From assembly GCA_964605095.1 (NCBI GenBank), contig CAZSBS010000137.1, positions 1-12,997 on the forward strand: DNA of 12,997 bases, given 5' to 3'. Positions 1 to 9,276 of this stretch are shown piece by piece. The stretch's first letter is position 1, and each line of letters begins with the position of its first letter. The notes under the pieces were generated by a model, which saw only the letters and a list, made by a program, of their open reading frames with translations, was not told where the DNA came from and ran no database searches. Made by a program: the position numbers and the translations under genes. Source of the DNA: JAUWQU01 sp964605095 (GTDB taxonomy: Bacteria; Planctomycetota; Phycisphaerae; SM23-33).

Positions 1-261
1 GGCGAGGAAACCCCTGTCCACCTTCGTGATGCGGATCTGCCGTGCGTCAGCGGTCACCATCGTGTTGCAGTACATCCACCCGCGGGCCCCGGTGGCCCCT
101 AGGTTCCAATCGTGTTCCGCTCTGGCCGGGATCGCGTCGCCTTTGGTAAAGTCGGGCATCGCCATCCTCTTCGGAGCGCCGACGAGCGGGCCGGGCAAGG
201 CCAGAAGCATGGCCAGGGCCAGGGAGGTGATTCCGGGGAGTTGATGTATGCTGATTCTCAT
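1..261 (-). CDS. DUF6288-type secreted protein, N-terminal part (runs off left edge)
   Basis: The minus frame from ATG at 261 stays open to base 1 (87 codons). Residues 1-28 form a Sec-type signal: few charges, a hydrophobic run (LALAMLLALPGPLVG) and a likely cleavage near VGA. The mature start holds the segment MPDFTKGDAIP, then HDWNLGATGARGWMY, then a TADARQIRITKV strand. I recognise this as the start of planctomycete DUF6288 proteins, where a PDZ-like domain usually follows. The start is supported by AGGAAAGG at 269-276, seven bases upstream. The function of the family is unknown; export to the periplasm or outside is inferred from the signal. The same frame continues upstream without a stop into an ATPase-like stub, so a longer fused start at 573 cannot be excluded from sequence alone. 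Most of the protein lies outside the window. Confidence 0.72.
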   Translation of the reverse strand, partial: MRISIHQLPGITSLALAMLLALPGPLVGAPKRMAMPDFTKGDAIPARAEHDWNLGATGARGWMYCNTMVTADARQIRITKVDRGFLA

Positions 262-573
262 GATGGTGCCTTTCCTAAACCGGCATTTCCCATATGTCTT
301 CTTGCTGCGACCGCCGTCAGCAATTTCCGGGATTGTACCTCGCTCTGAAGCTCTGACAAGCGAATACTTGATGCCCCAAACCCTTCGAGCGGACTCAACT
401 GCCTGCCCACGGACTTGGAGGCCGCGGTCGATGTCCCAGGTCGCCATGGGCCAGTCGTGTTCCGCACACAGACGGCCTATCTCAGCCAGGGCGTCCCCGT
501 GCTCGTGCGACTGAACCCAGAGGCCAGTGAATGCGGCGGCTATGTGCTCGTGGAGGGATTCGGAGAGTTTCAT
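262..573 (-). pseudogene. N-terminal stub of a Ycf46-like AAA ATPase, in frame with the next gene
   Basis: From ATG at 573 the minus strand encodes a recognisable start (MKLSESLHEHIAAAFTGLW, then VQSHEHGDALAEIGRLC and MATWDIDRGLQV). It matches my memory of the N-terminal domain of large AAA ATPases of the Ycf46/MoxR-like kind in planctomycetes, normally about 500 residues. The resemblance stops near residue 64 (about base 382). The following 40 residues are unlike the family, and there is no Walker A or B motif, so the gene is truncated to about an eighth of its length. No stop codon separates the stub from the DUF6288-type start at 261. A weak AAGGA (588-592) sits 14 bases upstream of the ATG. 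It is most likely a deletion remnant; a real chimeric protein is possible but less likely given the good ribosome site at 269-276. Confidence 0.5.
269..276 (-). promoter_or_regulatory. Ribosome binding site choosing the start at 261
   Basis: The minus strand reads AGGAAAGG seven bases before the ATG at 261. This strong Shine-Dalgarno match favours a separate start for the DUF6288-type protein over read-through from the upstream in-frame ATG at 573. Confidence 0.6.
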
Positions 574-713
574 GTGCGGTTGGTGTCCTTTCGGTTGTTC
601 GGGAAGGGGCGGAGAACGGAACGAGGATTGGCAGGGACGCGGACGGCGTGGTGCTTCTCACCCCGTGATGGCCTCGGCCGCCCCGGCTCGCCGGCGAAAG
701 GGCTGCGGGAGCG

Positions 714-3287
<2,574 letters not shown>

Positions 3288-3813
3288 TTCCTGCTCTCCC
3301 TGGCAAAGGCACCACGTAACTTCGCCCGCGGAGGGTTGATCCGCAGATCGAGTTCGCCGAGCCGGCGGAGGTCGTCCAGCGCCGTCGTGAAGCGCCGCAA
3401 CGGTCCCGCAGGTACATTGTCGCCGACACCGACCAGGTGCGATAGCGTTTTGTCGGCTGAATCCACCACCATGCCCTCGTTGCCGATCAGATGCAGGAGG
3501 AGCAACCTGCCCGATCGCATCTCCAGATGCTTCTTGTAGACCGGGACTTCCAGGATAGCCTCCGACCGGTGACCATCGTCGGCCTTTCTGGCAACTTTAC
3601 CGTGGGCCTCGAGGTCAGCAAGTGCCGTTTCTGCTCGATGGCGGAATAGTTCGGTCGCCGCCAGGGCATGGTTCCGCCCACAGTGGCCTGCGTAGAGGGG
3701 TCTGCATTGCCAACGAGGTCGCCAAGGCCCAACACGAAACAAAGCGGACCGGCCGCGATGGGGAGTCGCGCCGATCCCTGGCCAGCCCTAGCCGGGGGAA
3801 GCTGGGCTGACAT

Positions 3814-4107
3814 ATGAAGAGTACGTTTTCCCGATGGTCCAGTCAATGCAAAAGGTGGTCGATGGGTAGTGTGGCTGTGGCCACCACAAGAGGTCTGTTC
3901 CCACAGCGTGCATTCTGCCCCGCCTGCTGGTACGTCAGGTATGCTCAACATCCTGAACTTGCCCCACCGATGCCTGATGGGCCTCATTTACTCAGCACCT
4001 AACCGGCTGTAGTACCCCTTGAAAACCCGAGCAGTTGGTGGTATGAATCTGAACTTGTGGATCAGTATTGGCTGTTTTATCAACTCGCGACGAAAGGATA
4101 GACCGAC
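3814..4107. other. Non-coding stretch upstream of the H1-like gene
   Basis: No frame here has convincing protein character. The last 90 bases are more AT-rich and contain a run (cagtattggctgttttatc) that could hold a promoter for the gene at 4108, but I find no -35/-10 pair with proper spacing. Confidence 0.4.
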
Positions 4108-4818
4108 ATGGCAACCAAGCTCTCGAAACTGACCATCGATCAACTGCGTGCCGAAATAGCCCGCAGACAAACGGGCCTTCCAATGCTTCTGAAGAAACGC
4201 GCCAAGCTGCTTAAGGCGGTTGGGAAGCTCGACGTTCAGATTGCGGCACTTGGAGGCCAGGTCGAACAACCCGCCAAACCAAAGGGCAGGCAGACCGAGC
4301 CCGCGACCTCAACCCCCTCATCCGGCAAGTCGTTGGTCCAGAGCATCAAGGACGTGCTGGGTAGAACCAAGGGCGGTATGCGGGTCAAGGACATCGTGGT
4401 TGCAGTCCAGGAGGCAGGCTACAAGACCGCAGCCAAGGACTTCTACGGGTTGGTTGCTGCGGCTGTACGTGGAGAGGGGTTCAAGAAACTGGGCTGGGGC
4501 GTTTATAACCTCGGAACCGGCAAGGGGGCAGTTAAGAAGGCGAAGAAGATCTCAAAGAAGAGCCCCAAGGCCGTTGTTAAGAAGGTTGCCGCACCCAAAG
4601 CTGGCCGCAAGAGGAAGAAGTACGCCCAGACCGCAGAGCAGTTGGTTTTGGGGTTGGTAAAGGGCAAGGGCGCCATCTCGTCGGCCATCAACAAGGCGTG
4701 GAAGGATGGTGGAAGAACAGGACGGGCAGACAACACGCTCAACAAGATGCTCAAGGACGGCAAAGTGAAGCGGACTCCCTTGAAAGGCCAGAAGGGAAGC
4801 ACGTATACGGTGGCTTGA
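4108..4818 (+). CDS. Histone H1-like basic DNA-binding protein with two winged-helix-like domains
   Basis: A 236-residue, strongly basic protein. Residues 1-50 are amphipathic helix, probably coiled coil (LTIDQLRAEIARRQTGL, then KKRAKLLKAVGKLDVQIAAL). Residues about 72-136 (GKSLVQSIKDVLGRTKGG, ending in LGWGVYNLG) have the helix-helix-helix-wing pattern of HARE-HTH/H1-like winged helices. Residues 137-172 are a Lys/Ala/Pro-rich linker (KKAKKISKKSPKAVVKK). Residues 174-235 (TAEQLVLGLVKGKGA, then NTLNKMLKDGKVKRTP) look like a second, shorter winged helix. The layout suggests a nucleoid-associated protein that bends or bridges DNA, as inferred from composition and fold pattern. AAAGGA at 4093-4098 lies nine bases before the ATG. 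It appears monocistronic, with an orphan ORF 51 bases downstream. A regulator with two HTH domains is an alternative. Confidence 0.65.
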   Translation: MATKLSKLTIDQLRAEIARRQTGLPMLLKKRAKLLKAVGKLDVQIAALGGQVEQPAKPKGRQTEPATSTPSSGKSLVQSIKDVLGRTKGGMRVKDIVVAVQEAGYKTAAKDFYGLVAAAVRGEGFKKLGWGVYNLGTGKGAVKKAKKISKKSPKAVVKKVAAPKAGRKRKKYAQTAEQLVLGLVKGKGAISSAINKAWKDGGRTGRADNTLNKMLKDGKVKRTPLKGQKGSTYTVA

Positions 4819-4869
4819 TCGACAGTTCTCAATTCGCAGATCGGCTTACTTGTTGGATCAGGGAGAAGC

Positions 4870-5196
4870 ATGGCCACTAAGATCAGAATCTCCCCCAACC
4901 ATCCCGTGGGACTCAAGCTGACCACCGAAGAGCGTGAGCTGCCAGTTGATCTGCCATCGATGTACGAAGGATTCAAGGACCATACCCAGGTTAGCGGTAT
5001 CAGCACGCGAAAGGGCAAGCCGCCGATCTCCGACCAAGGCAATACCCGCGGCAGCAGGCGCTGCATGACTGGCTTGGGCGACACGGCGGTCCGAAGCGAG
5101 CTGGCGAAGCCGCCACGGATAACATCGAAAACGGCATCGGGGTGTAGGACCTGTGGAATTCGCTGTTCGAAATGCCAAGGCCCGGTAGAATCGTGA
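4870..5196 (+). CDS. Small hypothetical protein, probably truncated
   Basis: A 108-residue ORF with a good ribosome site (AGGGAG at 4860-4865, four bases before ATG). The first 35 residues (MATKIRISPNHPVGLKLTTE, then ERELPVDLPSMYEGF) look like a genuine protein start, with an alternating basic strand followed by an acidic helix. After residue about 55 the composition changes to Arg/Ser/Cys-rich sequence (TSKTASGCRTCGIRCSKC) that looks like read-through into unrelated DNA. I therefore read it as the 5' end of a small conserved gene whose 3' part was replaced. The CxxC-x3-CxxC-like pattern at the end could instead be a real metal site. It shares strand with the H1-like gene and begins MATK as that protein does. 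The function is unknown. Confidence 0.4.
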   Translation: MATKIRISPNHPVGLKLTTEERELPVDLPSMYEGFKDHTQVSGISTRKGKPPISDQGNTRGSRRCMTGLGDTAVRSELAKPPRITSKTASGCRTCGIRCSKCQGPVES

Positions 5197-5251
5197 GCAT
5201 CGGTGGTGGCGGTCGTCAGCAAGCAGTCATCCGGAAAGTGCTGGTTACGAT

Positions 5252-6265
5252 ATGAAGACCACAAAGCTATTTTCAATCGCGGCGTTGGTGGCGGCGTGCG
5301 GTCTGGTCGGATGCGGGCCCAGCGGTGGGTGGATCATAAAGCCCGCCCCGGTGGATAAGACGCTGGAGGAAACGGTCGTCAAGGCTGACGCCGGCCTGTT
5401 CGTTTCCGACAAGGTGATGGTGCTTGATCTGGACGGCCTGATCGTCAACGACCGCGGCGGCGGCATATTCGGACCGGACGACAACCCCGTTAGCCTGTTC
5501 ATTGAGAAGCTCGACAGGGCGCAGGGCGACGCGAGCGTCAAGGCGGTCGTGCTGCGGATCAACTCGCCCGGCGGCGGCGTAACGGCCAGCGACATCATGC
5601 ACAGGCGGCTGAAGGAGTTCATTGCCAAGCGCAAGATCCCGGTGATCGCGATCATTGAGGACGTGGGCGCCAGCGGGGGCTACTATGTCGCCTGCGCGGC
5701 CGACAGGATACTCGCGCACCCCACCTCGATAACCGGATCGATCGGCGTGATCGTGCAGACCGTCAGCTTCGCCGGGACAATGGAGAAGCTGGGCATCACG
5801 GCCAGGGCGATCAAGTCCGGAGCGATGAAGGACATGGGCAGCCCCCTCAAGCCGCTGGACGACAAGGACCTGGCTGTCATCCAGGGCATGGTTGACGAAT
5901 ACTACAAGCGGTTCGTCGACGTGGTGGCCGCTGGCCGGCCAGGTATTGAGCGAGACGAACTGCTCAAGCTGGCCGATGGGCGGGTCTACAGCGCCCGGCA
6001 GGCCAAGGCCAACGGGCTTGTGGACGAACTGGGCTACGTGGACGACGCCGTCGCGATGGCCAAGGCCCGTGCCGGCGTAACGCGAGCCAAGGTCGTCATG
6101 TATAACCGTCCGTTGGGCTACCGCGCCAACTTCTACAGCGCGGCCGGTCTGCCGACGCAGTTCAATCTGGTAAACATCTCCGTCCCCGGCCTGCTGGACC
6201 TCGCTCGCCCGCGATTCCTGTACTTGTGGACAGGACCGCAAGACAATCCGATTGGAAGACCGTGA
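5252..6265 (+). CDS. sppA: Signal peptide peptidase SppA-type lipoprotein (peptidase family S49)
   Basis: A 337-residue short-form SppA/S49 protease. Residues 1-21 are a lipoprotein signal with lipobox LVGC, making Cys21 the lipidated residue, so the enzyme should be membrane-anchored outside the cytoplasm. The crotonase-like core begins near residue 54 (KVMVLDLDGLIV), with the oxyanion-loop strand VVLRINSPGGGV (99-110). The catalytic Ser is Ser141 in DVGASGGYYVACAADRI, and the general base is most likely Lys193 in SGAMKDMGSP. The 52-residue spacing equals that of the Bacillus and archaeal enzymes as I remember them. The family degrades cleaved signal peptides and membrane-associated peptides. 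The C-terminal 60 residues are divergent. GGAAAG at about 5232-5237 precedes the ATG at a rather long distance. The next gene starts 68 bases downstream in the same direction, so co-transcription is plausible. Confidence 0.9.
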   Translation: MKTTKLFSIAALVAACGLVGCGPSGGWIIKPAPVDKTLEETVVKADAGLFVSDKVMVLDLDGLIVNDRGGGIFGPDDNPVSLFIEKLDRAQGDASVKAVVLRINSPGGGVTASDIMHRRLKEFIAKRKIPVIAIIEDVGASGGYYVACAADRILAHPTSITGSIGVIVQTVSFAGTMEKLGITARAIKSGAMKDMGSPLKPLDDKDLAVIQGMVDEYYKRFVDVVAAGRPGIERDELLKLADGRVYSARQAKANGLVDELGYVDDAVAMAKARAGVTRAKVVMYNRPLGYRANFYSAAGLPTQFNLVNISVPGLLDLARPRFLYLWTGPQDNPIGRP

Positions 6266-6305
6266 GACCGGTCTCGCATCCACATGGCGCAGTGCTTCTG
6301 CACTG
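6264..6305 (+). other. Two small inverted repeats after sppA
   Basis: GAGACCGGTCTC (6264-6275) is a perfect 12-base palindrome that overlaps the TGA stop of sppA. CAGTGC-TTCT-GCACTG (6290-6305) is a 6-bp stem with a four-base loop. Neither is followed by a T-run, so they are not typical Rho-independent terminators, but they could act as a weak attenuator or RNA-stability element. Confidence 0.4.
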
Positions 6306-6333
6306 ACCGGGCGACCTGCCCACGAGAATTACT

Positions 6334-7500
6334 ATGATCAAGCAGAAGATCACTTGTGTTGGATTGGCCATAGGGTTTTGGCTTGCAGCCGGCATCGCCT
6401 CGGCCAACACGCTCAGCGTCGGGCCTGGGCAGAGGTTCGCCAAGCCGTCGCAGGCGTTCGCGGCTGCCAAGGATGGCGACATCGTCGAGATTGCCGCGGG
6501 CACGTACGCCGGCGACGTAGCCATCATCCGGACCAACCGGCTGACCATCCGCGGCATGGGCAAAGAGCGGGTCAAGCTCCCCGCGGCCGGGAAGAATGCC
6601 GGCGGCAAGGCCATCTGGGTGACCGCCGGCCGGGACATCACCATCGAGAACATCGAGTTTTCCGGTGCCCGCGTGCCAGACCGCAATGGGGCGGGCATCC
6701 GAGCGGAGGGCGAGAACCTTACGCTTCGTAACTGCCGGTTCTACGACTGCGAGGATGGGATCCTCGGCGGCGCCGGCGAGATGCTCATCGAGCACTGCGA
6801 GTTCGAGCATTGCGGGCCCGTGGCCAGCCCGGCCACGCACTCGCTGTATATCGGCGAGCGGTGCACGAAGCTCGTCTTCCAGTACAACTATTCGACGGAT
6901 GTCATCCAGGGCCACCTGCTCAAGAGTCGGGCCAAGGAGAGCTGGCTGCTGTACAACCGCCTGAGCGACGAGAACGGCACCGGCAGCGCGGTGGCGGATT
7001 TCCCGAACGGCGGCTACGTGGTGATGGTCGGCAACGTCCTCCAGAAGGGCACCCGTGCCCAGAACACGCGGGTGATCGCGTACGGCATGGAGGGCATCAA
7101 GCACGAGCGGAACGCCCTGTACGTGGCCAACAACACGATGGTCTACGAGAACCACCGCGGCGGAGCGTTCTTTGTGAATGTCCAGAAGGTGGCCAAGGAC
7201 TTCATACCGGTCATCCGCAACAACCTGTGCGTCGGCAAGATTCCGCTGACCAACGCCGCGCAGGCCCAGGCGGCGGGCAACGTCCTGGTCCAGACGATAG
7301 CGGAGGCCGGCTTCGTGGACGCCGTCAAGTACGACTACCACCTGAAGGCAAACTCCCCCGCCATCAACAAGGCTGGGCCGCCCGGCAAGGCCGACGACTT
7401 CGACCTGACGCCGAAGTTCCAATACGTACATCCGGCCAAGATGGAGAAACGCTCCCAGGCCGATCCGCTCGACGCGGGGGCCTTCGAATACGCCAAGTGA
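6334..7500 (+). CDS. Secreted right-handed parallel beta-helix protein
   Basis: A 388-residue protein. Residues 1-24 form a Sec signal (LAIGFWLAAGIASA, cleavage after ASA). Residues about 27-55 (LSVGPGQRFAKPSQAFAAAK, DGDIVEIAAGTY) are the usual N-terminal cap of pectate-lyase-like beta-helices. About ten coils follow, shown by repeats of the pattern ITIENIEFSGA, LTLRNCRFYDC, MLIEHCEFEHC, LVFQYNYSTD, LLYNRLSDENG and LYVANNTMVYE. The C-terminus (LKANSPAINKAG, then DAGAFEY) is the standard end of secreted parallel beta-helix proteins in this kind of genome. The fold is typical of polysaccharide lyases and carbohydrate-binding proteins, but I see no decisive catalytic residues, so substrate and activity are open. 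It shares direction with sppA upstream and the secreted protein gene 36 bases downstream. Confidence 0.82.
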   Translation: MIKQKITCVGLAIGFWLAAGIASANTLSVGPGQRFAKPSQAFAAAKDGDIVEIAAGTYAGDVAIIRTNRLTIRGMGKERVKLPAAGKNAGGKAIWVTAGRDITIENIEFSGARVPDRNGAGIRAEGENLTLRNCRFYDCEDGILGGAGEMLIEHCEFEHCGPVASPATHSLYIGERCTKLVFQYNYSTDVIQGHLLKSRAKESWLLYNRLSDENGTGSAVADFPNGGYVVMVGNVLQKGTRAQNTRVIAYGMEGIKHERNALYVANNTMVYENHRGGAFFVNVQKVAKDFIPVIRNNLCVGKIPLTNAAQAQAAGNVLVQTIAEAGFVDAVKYDYHLKANSPAINKAGPPGKADDFDLTPKFQYVHPAKMEKRSQADPLDAGAFEYAK

Positions 7501-7523
7501 TGCGTGGCCGATAGGCAATCTGC

Positions 7524-7530
7524 AAGGAGA
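7524..7530 (+). promoter_or_regulatory. Ribosome binding site choosing the start at 7537
   Basis: AAGGAGA lies six bases before ATG 7537. This near-consensus site favours that start over the in-frame GTG at 7504, only four bases after the previous stop. Confidence 0.7.
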
Positions 7531-7536
7531 CGCTTC

Positions 7537-8741
7537 ATGCAGGGCGCAAGGACAACGGCCATCCGGCCGCACCTCCGTTGGAGGTTGAATCTGATCAAGA
7601 CATGGCCTTACCTCTTACTTGCCGTGATCGGCATGGCCCCGGCGGCTGTGGCCCTTGCGGCCGAAGGGACGGCCCGGCCGTTATCCCAAGCTGAGAAGGC
7701 CGCCGCCAATCCCGCCAAGGTTCCCGGCCAGGATCCGGCCGGTACTATCGCCGCCTACCAGGCCAAGCTCAAGAGCATGCCCAGGTTCGACAACCCGCTG
7801 ATGTTCAGCACGCCCGAGGCCGATGCCGTTTTGAAGCACGTGCAGGTCTTCCCGGCAAACAGCCCATTCAACGAGGATATCAGCAAAAGGCCCGTCGCCC
7901 CCAACTCAGACGCCATGATCGCGGGGATGAAGGACCGCAAGAACCTGGCGTGGAACTCGGACATGACTTACATTCTCGTCCCGGCCGGTCAGAAGCTGGT
8001 GGACGTCAAGCTCACAGCCTATGCCGACGAGTCGGACCCGGGCCCGTACCCGGTTCCGGACAATGCCCCCATCGAGGACTGGAACCCTGCCGGCAATGAG
8101 CCGCTGGCGGTCAAGCAGGCCAAGGTCGAAGGCGGCGACCGGCACCTGATCGTACTGGACCCATTCCGCGGCCTGCTGTTTGAGTTCTACCAGGGCCGCA
8201 GAACGCCCCAGGGCTGGCAGGCGGCCTGCGAGGCCACGTTCGACATCCGGACCAACGCCCTTCGCCCCGCAGGATGGACCAGTTCCGACGCGGCCGGGCT
8301 GCCCGTCTTCCCGCTGATCGTCCGCTACGCCGACGTTGCCAGCGGCGAGATCCCGCACGCCATCCGGTTCACGGTGCATCACACGCGGGCGGCGTACGTG
8401 TATCCGGCGACGCACAAGGCCAGCAGCAAGACCGACCAGAACCTGCCGCGGATGGGCGAGCGTTTCCGGCTCAAGGCCAACGTGGACATTTCCAGCCTGT
8501 CGCCACACGCCCAAGCCATTTGCAAGGGCCTGAAGAAGTACGGCATGATCAATGCCGACAACGGCGGGGATTGGCGGATCTCCGTCGCTCCCGACCCTCG
8601 GATCAAGGGCCTGGAGGACCTGGGCAGAATCAAGGCCACGGACTTCGAGGTGATCGTGCCCACCGGCCCGAACAGCTTGACGAGATTGGCGGCGAAGGGC
8701 TCACGAAGCATTGGCCGATGCCATAGGCGGCGGCACAGTAT
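7537..8741 (+). CDS. Conserved secreted protein of unknown function, 3' end at assembly gap
   Basis: At least 401 residues. An N-terminal stretch with Arg residues is followed by a hydrophobic segment (residues 23-41, WPYLLLAVIGMAPAAVALA), giving a signal peptide or anchor. The body matches a widespread family of exported proteins that I recognise by its landmarks: VFPANSPFNEDIS (104-116), YADESDPGPYPVPDNAPIE (162-180), GDRHLIVLDPFRGLLFEFYQ (200-219), ALRPAGWTSSDAAGLPVFP (241-259), IRFTVHHTRAAYVYPATH (276-293) and GMINADNGGDW (336-346). No enzymatic role is known to me. The family normally ends near the strand KATDFEVIVPTGP (366-378). The residues after it (SLTRLAAKGSRSIGRC and on) are Arg-rich and atypical. 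If the N gap is artificial (see the flanking repeat), the frame would stop at TGA 8897-8899. Confidence 0.8.
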
Positions 8742-8856
8742 NNNNNNNNNNNNNNNNNNNNNNNNNNNNNNNNNNNNNNNNNNNNNNNNNNNNNNNNNNN
8801 NNNNNNNNNNNNNNNNNNNNNNNNNNNNNNNNNNNNNNNNNGCGGCGGCACAGTAT
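8727..8856. repeat. 15-bp direct repeat flanking the first N run
   Basis: GCGGCGGCACAGTAT occurs immediately before the N run (8727-8741) and again immediately after it (8842-8856). An exact repeat touching both sides is the signature of two contigs that overlap but were joined with a fixed 100-N spacer. Confidence 0.85.
8742..8841. other. Assembly gap (100 N)
   Basis: Exactly 100 N, a conventional placeholder for a gap of unknown size. It interrupts the 3' end of the secreted-protein gene. Confidence 0.97.
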
Positions 8857-8933
8857 TGACACGGGGGCAGGCTACAGCGACAATCAAACGGTGCGGTGAC
8901 AGGCCGAAACCCCAGCGTGCGGACGGTCTGCTT

Positions 8934-8956
8934 GATTGGGTACACGATTGGGTACA
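8934..8956. repeat. Tandem 11-bp direct repeat upstream of the tRNA
   Basis: GATTGGGTACA is present at 8934-8944 and 8946-8956, separated by a single C. It lies about 65 bases upstream of the tRNA in otherwise gene-free DNA and could be a protein-binding site or slippage product. Confidence 0.6.
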
Positions 8957-8997
8957 AGGTATTTGTCGTAGGCGTAGGCCAGGAGCCCCACAAATAC

Positions 8998-9020
8998 AAA
9001 TACTTATATAATAAGTATTT
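8998..9020 (+). promoter_or_regulatory. Perfect AT-rich palindrome with TATAAT abutting the tRNA
   Basis: AAATACTTAT (8998-9007), loop ATA, ATAAGTATTT (9011-9020) form a perfect 10-bp stem whose last base is next to the first base of the mature tRNA. TATAAT at 9007-9012 is a consensus -10 box that would start transcription almost at the tRNA 5' end. No good -35 box is seen at 17 bases upstream. It could be the tRNA promoter, a 5' processing element, or both. Confidence 0.5.
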
Positions 9021-9094
9021 ACGCCCGTAGCTCAGTAGGATAGAGCGACGGTTTCCTAAACCGTAGGTCACAGGTTCGAATCCTGTCGGGCGTA
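9021..9094 (+). tRNA. tRNA-Arg (anticodon CCT)
   Basis: A complete cloverleaf. Acceptor ACGCCCG (9021-9027) pairs with CGGGCGT (9087-9093), discriminator A at 9094. The D-arm is GCTC/GAGC. The anticodon stem ACGGT/ACCGT encloses loop TTCCTAA, giving anticodon CCT, which reads Arg AGG codons. The T-arm ACAGG-TTCGAAT-CCTGT is perfect. CCA is not encoded, so it must be added after transcription. Confidence 0.96.
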
Positions 9095-9147
9095 GTTCTT
9101 GCATGAGCGCATTACTTCCCGACTTCTTCGGGCATGTGATTCCTTTC

Positions 9148-9176
9148 GGTTCGAATCTTGGACGGTCATGCGTAGT
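9148..9176 (+). repeat. Degenerate copy of the tRNA 3' end
   Basis: GGTTCGAATC (9148-9157) and GCGTAGT (9170-9176) repeat, in order, the tRNA T-arm segment (9073-9082) and the acceptor/3' flank (9090-9096), with five extra bases between them. It resembles the remnant of an integration site or of a partial tRNA duplication, but the match is short. Confidence 0.35.
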
Positions 9177-9243
9177 CTTCTGCTATCCGGTGTGGCTCAA
9201 GGTTTCCAGCCGAATTGAGCCGGCGCGAGTCGCCCGTGGCAAT

Positions 9244-9264
9244 CTGAAGCCTGAAGTCTGAAGC
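9244..9264. repeat. Three tandem copies of CTGAAGY
   Basis: CTGAAGC, CTGAAGT and CTGAAGC follow each other directly at 9244-9264, 12 bases past the stop codon of the acetyltransferase gene on the opposite strand. No other gene is seen between the tRNA and that gene (9095-9276). Confidence 0.6.
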
Positions 9265-9276
9265 CTTGCTTTGCCC

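Noticed and set aside
683..694. CCGGCTCGCCGG hairpin after the S9 peptidase gene as a terminator
   Set aside because: The stem is only five bases with a two-base loop and no T-run follows.
4503..5276. 257-codon minus-strand frame opposite the H1-like gene and the small ORF
   Set aside because: Lysine codons on the sense strand produce a Phe/Leu-rich antisense frame; no domain was recognised, although 5000-5240 was considered as a possible dispersed repeat.
6133..7572. 479-codon minus-strand frame antisense to the beta-helix gene
   Set aside because: The product lacks motifs, and the sense strand has a signal peptide, beta-helix coils and a standard C-terminus.
8379..9104. Minus-strand frame reading RPTGFEPVTYGLGNRRS across the tRNA
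   Set aside because: This is the well-known spurious translation of the antisense strand of a tRNA, extended artificially through the N run.
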